From: Thinopyrum elongatum
Taxonomy: Eukaryota; Streptophyta; Magnoliopsida; Poales; Poaceae
Direction of reading: 5' to 3'
Length of the DNA: 64,000 bases
NCBI GenBank assembly: GCA_011799875.1
Contig: CM022303.1
Coordinates: 279,268,850 to 279,332,849 of the forward strand
Shown here: positions 32,410 through 42,980 of the stretch, in pieces
Position numbering within the stretch: the stretch's first letter is position 1
Layout of the letters: every line of letters starts with the position of its first letter
Notes under the pieces: generated by a model
What the model was told of the DNA's origin: nothing
Database searches by the model: none
What the model saw: the letters and a program-made list of their open reading frames with translations, nothing else
Program-made: the position numbers and the translations under genes

Positions 32410-34097
32410 ACCTTTTCTTCATCAACAATTATCGGTTAGTATCGGTTGAGCCTAAGTTTTTGCTTCTTCACATGATGTGTGCTATTTTTAGAATGTCATT
32501 TTGTTTTGTTTAGTTTTATGTTTTAATAAATACCTGGATCTGAAAGTTTTCTAAATAAGAGAGAGTCCTCAAATAGCTACCCATTCACTTAACTACTCGC
32601 ATGATCTTCACTTATATCTTTTTGGAGTAGTTTGTCATATGCTCTCATGCTTCACTTAGATTTATTTGAGAGTTAGTAAATTTTTGAAGAAATTCTCTCA
32701 TGCTTCACTTATATTATTTTGAGACAAAAATTGTTATGCTCATGTTCTTCACTTAAATTTGTTTGAGCTTGTCAAAAGTAATTGCAATATATGAAACTAG
32801 TCCCAAAGTGATAGATATACAAGAGGGATATAATAAAAACTTTCATGAAGATCATTGGACAAAATAAACTTGATTCTTTGTAATAGTTTTGAGATATGAT
32901 GATAGTGATATGTGAGTCATGTTGGTGAGTAATTATGCTTTAGTAAGAATATTGTTGTTAAAGTTTGTGATAACCTATGCAAGCACGAAAGTCAATAGTT
33001 ATGCAATGAAATTACATCCTACTTGTGGTGCATTATTCGGTGTTAGTTATGCTTAATGCTCGCTTATGTGATTTTTTGTTTCTTGGTTGGTTGCTTCTCA
33101 ATCTTTTTGCTAGCCTCCACTTGTACTAAGTAGAAATACTACTTGTGCATCCAAAATCTTTAAACCCAGTTTTGCCATATGAGTCCACCATACCTATCTA
33201 TATGCGGTATTCTCGTGCTGTTCTAAGCTAATTTGTATGTGCCATCTCTAATTTTCAAAATAAATTTCCTTTTTGTGTGCTCATACCGCTCATGAAGCGG
33301 CAGGGGGTGGCCAATATTTTCCATGCTAGATGTGTTATTCTCAAGATGAGTGTTTATTCACTTGTCATTGCACAAGAGTGTGGCAAAGGTAATAGGGATG
33401 CCCAGTCCCAAAATGAAAAAGAAATTTACTTTATGTTGTCAAATAATAAATTCCTTGGAAAGTGTTGGTATGGAAGGCACCCGTGGATACGGCTAGCCAT
33501 GGATTGTGAAAGAATGGTGGAAAAAGGAATAAACTTTATTTTCTGTTTGGGAACCGCCTATGATATATTTAGCATGGAAAGTGTTGGGAATTACTCGGTC
33601 ATTTTCGTTGACGGGAAAAGTATGCCTCTCAAAAATTTTATCTCTCAATTTAAGCTTTGAGCTCTGGCACCTCTACAAATCCCTACTTCCCTCTGCGAAG
33701 GGCCTATCTATTTACTTTATGTAATTTTTATTTTTATTTGAGTCTCCATATTCTCTTATAAAGCACCAACTAAGGGGAACTATGATCGTACTTGAGCATT
33801 GGGTGTAGCTAATATGCGAGTGTGTTTCATGAATGGATCAATGATTGAGCATGATGGGCTAGGGATAACTTTCTTTAGTGTTGATATTTTGAAAGACATG
33901 GATGCTTGTTGATATGCTTGAGTATTGAAATCTTCATGTCAAAACTAGACTATTGCTTTGAACCATATATAAGTCCATATGTCCATGCTACAAAAGAAAA
34001 GAATATGTGATGAATATGTTAGGCAGCATTCCACATCAAAAATTCTGTTTTTATCATTTACCTACTCTAGGACGAGTAGGAATTAAGCTTGGGGATC

Positions 34098-35804
34098 TGA
34101 TACGTCTCCAACATATCTATAATTTTGGCTTGTTCCGTGCTGTTATATTATCATTCTTGGATGTTTTACAATCATTTTATAGCAACTTTATATCATTTTT
34201 TGGGACTAACCTATTGACATAGTGCCCAGTGCCAGTTGCTATTTTTTGCTTGTTTTTTACTTCACAGAATATCAGTACCAAACGGAGTCCAAACACAGCA
34301 AAACTTTTTGGAGAATTTTTATGGACCAGAAGACACAACTTGGGCCAAAGAAGTACTAGAGGGGTGCCTCGAGGGGGGCACAACCCACCTGGGTGCGCCT
34401 GGGGGCCCAGGCACGCCCTGGTGGGTTGTGCCCACCTCGGTGGCCCCCCGCACGCCTCTTCGCCCTATAAATTCCCAAATATTCCAGAACCCCCAAAAAT
34501 AACCCTAGATTAGAAGTTCCGCCACCGCAAGCCTCTGTAGCCACGAAAAACCAATCTAAACCCCGTTCGGGCCACCTGCCGGAGGGGGAAATCATCACCG
34601 GTGGCCATCTTCATCATCCTGTCAGCCACCATGATGAGGAGGGAGTAGTTCACCCTCGGGGCTGAGGGTTTGTACCAGTAGCTATGTGTTTAATCTCTCT
34701 CTCTCTCTCTCTCTCGTGTTCTTGAGATGGCATGATCTTGATGTATCGCGGGCTTTGTTAATATAGTTGGATCATATGGTATTTCTCCCTCTCTATCTTG
34801 TTGTGATGAATTGAGTTTTTGCTTTGAGATTTTGTTCTTATCAGATTGAATATTTTTATGGATTTGAGAGCACTTGATATATGTCTTGCATATGAATACC
34901 CATGGTGACAATGGGGTATTATATTGATCACTTGATGTATATTTTGGCACTCAACTCGCGGATTCCCGAGGTGACATTGGGGAAATCTATGCATAGGGGT
35001 TGATGCACGTTTTTGTCCTACTTTATCCGGTAGAAATCTTGGGGCACTCTTTGAGGTTCTTTGTGTTGGATCGAGTATTATGAATCTGAAATTGTTTTAT
35101 GCGTATCGTATAATTAACTCATGGATACTTGTGGTGACATTAGAGTATCTAGTTGACATTAGAGTTAGTTGATGCATATCATGTGGTGTTATTTTAGTAC
35201 GAACTCTTGGATAGATCGAACGGAAAAAATAACTTTGTGTTATTTTAGTACGAACTCTTGAATAGATCAAATGGAAAGAATAACTTTAAGGTGGTTTTGT
35301 ACCCTACAAACAATTTCTTCTTATGTTCTCCGCTAGATAAGAACTTTGGAGTGATTCTTCATTGCACGTTGAGGGATGGTTATATGATCCAATTAGATTA
35401 GCATTGTTGAGAGATTGCACTAGTGAAAGTACGGACCCTAGGCCTCATTTTCAAGCATTGCAATATCATTTGTGCTCACTTTTGTTACTTGCTACCTTGC
35501 TGTTTTTTATTGTTCCTACTACAAAAATCAATATCTACTATCATTACTACACTTGTATCTCCATCTCTTCACCAAACTAGTGCACCTATACAATTTACCT
35601 TTGTATTTGGTGTGTTGGGGACACAAGAGACTTTTTATTATTCGGTTGCAGGGTTATTTGAGAGAGACCATCTTCATCCTACACCTCCCACGTATTGATA
35701 AACCTTAGGTCATCCACTTGAGGCAAATTTGCTACTGTCCTACAAAACTCTGCGCTTGGAGGCCCAATACGAGTCTGCAAGAACAAGTTGTGTAGTAGAC
35801 ATCA
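34098..35804 (+). mobile_element. Middle LTR of the tandem cluster, full length
   Basis: 1,707 bp, TGATACGTCTCCAAC to GACATCA. It contains TATA-like CTATAAATTCCC at about 34,467, a CT microsatellite at about 34,693-34,715 and CCACCGCAAGCCTCTG leader-like sequence. It serves both as 3-prime LTR of copy 1 and 5-prime LTR of copy 2. Confidence 0.9.
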
Positions 35805-35814
35805 AGCTCTTTTC

Positions 35815-35832
35815 TGGTGCCGTTGCCGGGGA
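35815..35832 (+). promoter_or_regulatory. Primer binding site, tRNA-Asp type (internal copy 2)
   Basis: TGGTGCCGTTGCCGGGGA, 10 bp after the LTR end, one mismatch to the tRNA-Asp-type site. Confidence 0.85.
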
Positions 35833-35930
35833 GGTGAGTGCTTGAAGGTATATCTTTAGATCTTGCAATTGAATCTTTTAGTTTCTTGTTTTATCACTAG
35901 TTTGGTTCATAAAAAGAAAATTACAAAAAA

Positions 35931-36746
35931 ATGGAATTGAGGTGGTCTCATATTGTTCATCTTTATAATGTCTTTCTTGAAAATGATGGATCAGAAAATT
36001 GTGCCCAATTAATAGAAGAAGAATTCAATAAAATGTTTGGCATAAATGATGAGCATGATTGTAATGTTGTTGGTATGAATTCTTTGAATATCCATGATGC
36101 TAATGATATGCAAAGTCATAAGCTTGGGGATGCTATGTTTGATGAAGATGATATTTTTAGTCCCCCAAGTTTTGATGAGAATATTTACTATGATGAAAGC
36201 ATGCCTTCCTATTTATGATGATTATGGTGATGACATGTATGCTATAAAGAGTAATGATATCCATGAAACTTTTCATCATGATTTTAACGCTCAATATGAT
36301 TATGCCAATCAAGAATCACATGATAGTTATTTTGTTGAGTTTGCTCCCACTACTATTCATGAGAATAAATTTGCTTATGTGGAGAGTAATAAAAAATTTA
36401 TTCATGTGGATCATGAAAAGAATGGTTTGTGATAGCTATATTGTTGAATTCATTCATGATGCTACTGAAAATCATTATGAGAGGGGAACTTATGCTTTTA
36501 CATATTGCAATAATATCAAGTTTCCTCTCTATGTGTTGAAAATCTTGAAGTTTTGCTTGTTTTGCCTTCCTAAGCTAGTTGATTCTTGCTCACATAAATT
36601 GTTTGATCACAAAATCCCTATGCATAGGAAGTGGGTTGTACTTAAATGTGCTAGTCATATGCTTTATGATGTTCCTGTTATGTTTCAATTCTCATCTTTT
36701 ATGCGAGCATCATTAAAATCATCATGCCTAGCTAAAAAGGCATTAA
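35931..36746 (+). pseudogene. Frameshifted copy of the 271-residue acidic ORF
   Basis: Same start (MELRWSHIVHLYNVFLENDG) as 16,822. An extra T near 36,207 (GCATGCCTTCC for GCATGCCTCC) and loss of 2 bp near 36,428 (GGTTTGTGATAG for GGTTTATGTGATAG) shift the frame twice. Confidence 0.75.
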
Positions 36747-39700
36747 AGAAAAGCGCTTGTTGGAAGACAACCCAACACTTTTACCTACTGTTTTTGTGTG
36801 TTCACATGATTAAGTTACTGTAGTAATCATGTTTTATAGCTTTTGTTTCAATAAAGTGCCAAGTTTAGCCTTTGGGATAGTATGGATGATAGTTGACTTG
36901 ATTCTGTGCAAAAACAGAAACATTTGCTTCCAGTAACAGAATTGTTTAAATTAACTGGAGCATAGAAAAACTGTGAATTTCTTAGAGATGATTTGTCTAC
37001 AAATTTCCCATGTTTTCCTAATTTTTAAATATTTTGGAGCTACAGAAGTATAACTAAAATTCAGATCTTTACATACTGTTCTGTTTTTGACAGATTCTGT
37101 TTTCAATGCATAGTTTGCTTGTTTTATGGTTTCTATGGCTTATATTGCTTAATATAAATTGTGTAAATTGTAGAGTACAGTAGGAATTATGTGGAAATGA
37201 TTATGAATCTTATCTTGACAGTACCAAAGTGAATAATTTGTCTTCATCATACTAACCCATCTCACGAAGTTCCGTTAAGTTTTGTGTGATTGAAGTTTTC
37301 AAGTTTTAGGTGAGATATCGATATGAGGAGAATAAGCAGTGACAAGAACCTAAGCTTGGGGATGCCCAAGTCACCCCCAAGGTAATATTCAAGGAAGATC
37401 CAAGCAACTAAGCTTGGGGATGCCCCGGAAGGCATCCCCTCATTCGTCTTCAACATTATCGATAACCTCACTTGGAGCTATATTTTCATTCATCACATGA
37501 TATGTGTTTTTCTTGGAGCGTCATTTTATTTTGATAGGATTTGCTTGATGTTATTTAGAATAATGCTTTGTATCTTTTACTTCAATAAAAATGTCAAGTA
37601 TAGCCTTTGCTATGCTTATTTTGCAAGTCTATATGTGGCTGTTTGAAAACAGCAAGTTGCACGCTAGTGCGTGAGTACTTGAGAAAAGTCAGAATGTGAT
37701 AAAATGTTAAAAAAAATTTGCACAATAATTGATTATAAATTTTCTACAGTGTGGTAAATTTTCAGAATTTTTGGAGTTAGGGAAGTATGAGTATAATTGC
37801 ACTCTTTACAGACTACTGTTTAGACAGATTGCTGTTATGTTTGCATTGTTTGCATATGTTTGCTTGTTTAATGATTCTATTTGAGGATAGGACTATTAAA
37901 TATGCAGAGGCATTTAGTATGCAATGTTAAATAATAATTTTAGTGATTTGCTACAGTAGATAATGATAAAGTTTTTGCATTGATTTATACTAACTTATCT
38001 CACGAGTTCTTGTTAAGTTATGTATGGATGAAGTTTTTAAGATTTAGGGAACCGTGATATAAAAGGAATTAAGGAGAGACAAAAGCTCAAGCTTGGGGAT
38101 GCCCAAGGCATCCCAAGATAATATTCCAAGAAGTCTCAAGCATCTAAGCTTAGGGATGCCCCGGTAGGCATCCCACCTTTTCTTCATCAACAATTATCGG
38201 TTAGTATCGGTTGAGCCTAAGTTTTTGCTTCTTCACATGATGTGTGCTATTTTAGAATGTCATTTTGTTTTGTTTAGTTTTCTGTTTTAATAAATACCTA
38301 GATCTGAAAGTTTTCTTAATAAGAGAGAGTCCTCAAATAGCTACCCATTCACTTAACTACTCGCATGATCTTCACTTATATCTTTTTGGAGTAGTTTGTC
38401 ATATGCTCTCATGCTTCACTTAGATTTATTTGAGAGTTAGTAAATTTTTGAAGAAATTCACTCATGCTTCACTTATATTATTTTGAGACGAAAATTGTTA
38501 TGCTCATGTTCTTCACTTAAATTTGTTTGAGCTTGGCAAAAGTAATTGCAATATATGAAACTAGTCCCAAAGTGATAGATATTCACGAGGGATATAATAA
38601 AAACTTTCATGAAGATCATTGGACAAAATAAACTTCATTCTTTGTAATAGTTTTGAGATATGATGATAGTGATATGTGAGTCATGTTGGTGAGTAATTAT
38701 GCTTTAGTAAGAATATTGGTGTTAAGATTTGTGATTCCCTATGCAAGCACGAAAGTCAATAGTTATGCAATGAAATTACATCCTACTTGTGGTGCATTAT
38801 TCGGTGTTAGTTATTCTTAATGCTCGCTTATGTGATTTTTTGTTTCTTGGTTGGTTGCTTCTCAATCTTTTTGCTAGCCTCCACTTGTACTAAGTAGAAA
38901 TACTACTTGTGCATCCAAAATCTTTAAACCCAATTTTGCCATATGAGTCCACCATACCTACCTATATGCGGTATTCTCGTGCCGTTCTAAGCTAATTTGT
39001 ATGTGTCATCTCTAATTTTCAAAATAAATTTCCTTTTTGTGTGCTCGTACCGCTCATGAAGCGGCAGGGGGTGGCCAATATTTTCCATGCTAGATGTGTT
39101 ATTCTCAAGATGAGTGTTTATTCACTTGTCATTGCACGAGAGTGTGGCAAAGGTAATAGGGATGCTCAGTCCCGAAATGAAAAAGAAATTTACTGTATGT
39201 TGTCAAATAATAAATTCCTTGAAAAGTGTTGGTATGGAAGGCACCCGTGGATACGGCTAGCCATGGATTGTGAAAGAATGGTCGAAAATGGAATAAACTT
39301 TATTTTCTGTTTGGAACCTCCTATGATATATCTAGCATGGAAAGTGTTGGGAATTACTTGGTCATTTTCATTGATGGGAAAAGTATGCCTCTCAAAAAAT
39401 TTATCTCTCAATTTAAGCTTTGAGCTCTGGCACCTCTACAAATCCCTACTTCCCTCTGCGAAGGGCCTATCTATTTACTTTATGCAATTTTATTTTTATT
39501 TGAGTCTCCATATTTTCTTATAAAGCACCAACTAAGGGGCACTATGATCGTACTTGAGCATTGGGTGTAGCTAATATGCGAGTGTGTTTCATGAATGGAT
39601 CAATGATTGAGCATGATGGGCTAGGGATAACTTTCTTTAGTGTTGATATTTTGAAAGACATGGTTGCTTGAGTATTGAAATCTTCATGTCAAAACTAGAC

Positions 39701-39847
39701 CATTGCTTTGAACCATATATAAGTCCATATGTCCATGCTACAAAAGAAAATAATGTGTGATGAATATGTTAGGCAGCATTCCACATCAAAAATTCTGTTT
39801 TTATCATTTACCTACTCGAGGACGAGTAGGAATTAAGCTTGGGGATT
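36747..39847 (+). mobile_element. Internal copy 2, non-coding 3-prime part
   Basis: Collinear with 17,638-18,118 plus 31,471-34,097. It has four hairpins (near 37,355, 37,416, 38,093 and 38,153), then CTACTCG-AGGA-CGAGTAG at about 39,812-39,829 and the purine tract AAGCTTGGGGATT directly before the LTR. No polymerase genes. A GTACC near 37,220 marks the intact version of the site hit by the Tat element in copy 1. Confidence 0.8.
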
Positions 39848-41548
39848 TGATACGTCTCCAACGTATCTATAATTGTTGCTTGTTCCATGCTGTTATATTA
39901 TCATTCTTGGATGTTTTACAATCATTTTATAGCAACTTTATATCATTTTTGGGGACTAACCTATTGACATAGTGCCCAGTGCCAGTTGCTGTTTTTTGCT
40001 TGTTTTTTACTTCGCAGAATATCAGTACCAAACGGAGTCCAAACGAGCGAAACTTTTTGGAGAATTTTTATGGACCAGAAGACACAACTTGGGCCAAAGA
40101 AGTACCAGAGGGGTGCCCCGAGGGGGGCACAACCCACCTGGGCACGCCTGGGGGCCCAGGTGCACCCTGGTGGGTTGTGCCCACCTCGATGGCCCCCCGC
40201 ACCGCCTCTTCGCCTTATAAATTCCCAAATATTTCAGAACCCCCCAAAAATAACCCTAGATCAGAAGTTCCGCCGCCGCAAGCCTCTGTAGCCACGAAAA
40301 ACCAATCTAGCCCCCGTTTCGGCACCCTGCCGGAGGGGGAAATCATCACCGGTGGCCATCTTCATCATCCCGTCGGCCACCATGATGAGGAGGGAGTAGT
40401 CCACCCTCGGGGCTAAGGGTTTGTACCAGTAGCTATGTGTTTAATCTCTCTCTCTCTCATGTTCTTGAGATCACACGATCTTGATGTATCGCGGGCTTTG
40501 ATAATATAGTTGGATCATATGGTGTTTCTCCCTCTCTATCTTATTGTGATGAATTAAGTTTTCCCTTTGAGATTTCGTTCTTATCAAATTGAATATATTT
40601 ATGGATTTGAGAGCACTTGATATATGTCTTGCATATGAATACCCGTGGTGACAATGGGGTATTATATTGATTCACTTGATATATGTTTTGGCACTCAACT
40701 CGCGGATTCCCGAGGTGACATTGGGGAAATCTATGCATAGGGGTTGATGCAAGTTTTCTTCCTACTTTCTTTGGTAGAAATCTTGGGGCACTCTTTGAGG
40801 TTCTTTGTGTTGGATCGAGTATTATGAATCTGAAATTGTTTGATGCGTATCGTATAATTAACTCATGGATACTTGTGGTGACATTGGAGTATCTAGGTGA
40901 CATTAGAATTGGTTGATGCGTATCATGTGGTGTTATTTTAGTACGAACTCTTGGATAGATCGAACGGAAAGAATAATTTTGTGTTATTTTAGTACGAACT
41001 CTTGAATAGATCGAACGGAAAGAATAACTTTAAGGTGGTTTCGTACCCTACAAACAATTTCTTCTTATGTTCTTCGCTAGATAAGAACTTTGGAGTGATT
41101 CTTCATCGCACGTTGAGGGATGGTTATATGATCCAATTAGATTAGCATTGTTGAGAGATTGCACTAGTGAAAGTACGGACCCTAGGCCTCATTTCCAAGC
41201 ATTGCAATACCGTTTGTGCTCACTTTTGTTACTTGCTACCTTGCTGTTTTTTATTGTTCCTACTACAAAAATCAATATCTACTATCATTACTACACTTGT
41301 ATCACCATCTCTTCGCCGAACTAGTGCATCTATACAATTTACCATTGTATTTGGTGTGTTGGGGACACAAGAGACTTTTTATTATTTGGTTGCAGCGTTG
41401 TTTGAGAGAGACCATCTTCATCCCACACCTTCCACGGATTGATAAACCTTAGGTCATCCACTTGAGTGAAATTTGCTACTGTCCTACTAAACTCTGCGCT
41501 TGGAGGCCCAACACGAGTCTACAAGAACAAGTTGTGTAGTAGACATCA
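39848..41548 (+). mobile_element. Right LTR of the tandem cluster, full length
   Basis: 1,701 bp, TGATACGTCTCCAACG to GACATCA; closely similar to 34,098-35,804. The next five bases are GAAAG. A matching left target copy is not found because the left end of the cluster is deleted. Confidence 0.9.
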
Positions 41549-41850
41549 GAAAGTACTCAAGAAAAGAGAGTCCCGCCGCCGCAAGAAAGAAGAGGCCGCA
41601 CACGCTGCTGAGGAGAGCTCGGCGGAGATCCAAGCACGATGGGCTACCGCCGATAAGGCCGAGAAGGAGAACAACAACGTCTGGCCGGCATCCCTGATGC
41701 CTCCACCTGCCAGGATCGTGGCGGTAGCTACCGCGACGCTGATGAGAGTTGTGCAAAGATCCCAGCACGGTGGGCTGGCACCGACAAGGCCGGGAAGGAG
41801 AACAATTACGTTTGGCCAGCATGTCAGAAGTAGTAAGTGTGTGTGTTGCC
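41549..41850 (+). pseudogene. Coding-like relic with two tandem repeats, unknown family
   Basis: GC-rich, codon-like sequence directly after the LTR. The frame reads ...RRRKKEEAAHAAEE then AEIQARWATADKAEKENNNV, followed by WPA. About 125 bp later a second copy reads AKIPARWAGTDKAGKENNYV, then WPA, in a different frame, so a small indel separates the copies. No family recognised. It is cut on its left by the LTR insertion. It could be an exon of a captured host gene or of the transposon that carries the B3-like genes. Confidence 0.45.
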
Positions 41851-42759
41851 CGTAAGTTTGTTTAATTAATTACGAGCATCTACCAGTACTACTTACTAGT
41901 TTTAGAGCAAATTACCAGTATCTAGGAATTTAAGTTGGTATCTATTATTAACATACAATGTCGATAAGCAACATCCTTTTAGGGCTTTGAGAGTTGCTTA
42001 GCATGTGTTCACTGAAGTTTTGTAGCCATACCCCAGCTCTAAATCTTTCCGAAACGTCCGCCCGCAGCCACCCGAAGCTCCTTCCTCTCCCATCTCTGCA
42101 CAGTGAGCTTCTGCTCTGGCGCGCACGCTGGAGATGAGCTGGCCATAGCTGGTTTTTAGTCCCACCTCGCCGTGCTAGTTGGCTGCACAACGGCTTAAAT
42201 AGCCGCGCTGGTGGATGGCGGCAAGGTTCTCTTTTCATAAACCGATGATTGTTCATCGAGTGTCACCTTTGCCTCATTCATGTACGTTGAGTAACCCTGC
42301 TACAATGAAAGATATTTTTAAATTTGCAGGTGCTGTTGTAGATGCTGATAGATATATGAATTATTAGAAGATCACAAAACACAGGGTTTCTATGGCGTAC
42401 AGTATGTGTTTTTTGCGCTAATGATTCATAAGTCAGTTACTTGTGCGATGTTTTCTAATAACACAGGCGTACCATCACGACCGCCCTTGACCGATTTAAT
42501 CAACTACACGTGTAGAATTTTTTGGAGACGGGATCCGCCAATTTTCTCTTTTCTCTCACACGAGTATTTTACGAGCTTCGTCTGCGTTGTGTATTTACCC
42601 CGCCTAAGTTTCAAGTTTTGGAGCGAAATTTTCAGTAGGCGCGTGATTTCAGAATTTATTCCTCCCACCACATCCCCACCCATCACATTTCCGCAGTATC
42701 TCCACCCTTCCCCCCTCCCGGCAGCTCAAATCACCGCCGCCGCAACCACAGCTTCAACC
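41851..42759. other. Spacer and presumed 5-prime region of B3-like copy 2
   Basis: No clear gene. A small minus-strand frame (41,948-42,256) has no recognisable domain. TTTTCAGTAG near 42,630 and the C-rich stretch to 42,740 resemble the region upstream of copy 1. TTGTGCGATG near 42,440 is another GTGTGCGATG-like word. Confidence 0.4.
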
Positions 42760-42980
42760 ACATATATGTTTTGCCCGAGCCTCGTCGATCCAGTCAGGTA
42801 ACCCACCTATCTCTATCACAGCCCTGGCCCGATTGCTTAAATGGCACCTGTGAAATATCCTCATGCCTCCAAATCCTCACCGCCCTTACTCTAGAGCATC
42901 GCCACGTAAGCCCAACCACATATCACGTGGAGGTCGAGGAGCTGATGGCGGTCGATGGCGTGATGGCCACTATGCGTGTC

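Larger units (their letters stand above)
31471..34097 (+). mobile_element. Internal copy 1, part after the Tat insertion
   Basis: Resumes exactly after the duplicated GTACC and matches 37,226-39,847. It has no conserved gene. It holds three to four GGGATGCC hairpins, TGCTCTCATGCTTCACTTA words, the stem CTACTC-TAGGA-CGAGTAG (one arm mutated) and the purine tract AAGCTTGGGGATC before the LTR at 34,098. Confidence 0.8.
13518..41548 (+). mobile_element. Athila-like retrotransposon cluster: LTR-internal-LTR-internal-LTR
   Basis: Order from left: LTR fragment (13,518-14,177), 3-prime internal tail (14,178-15,603), 5-prime-truncated LTR (15,604-16,694), internal copy 1 (16,695-34,097, split by the Tat element), LTR (34,098-35,804), internal copy 2 (35,805-39,847), LTR (39,848-41,548). 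Without the insertion and one duplicated target copy, internal copy 1 is about 4,051 bp against 4,043 bp for copy 2. Adjacent units share single LTRs, the expected product of unequal recombination between elements. Each internal part begins with a tRNA-Asp-type primer site and ends with a purine tract, but I see no reverse transcriptase, RNase H or integrase, so the elements are non-autonomous. In Triticeae such LTRs (TGATACGTCTCCAACGTATC) belong to Sabrina/WHAM-type families; the exact name is unsure. Confidence 0.85.
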
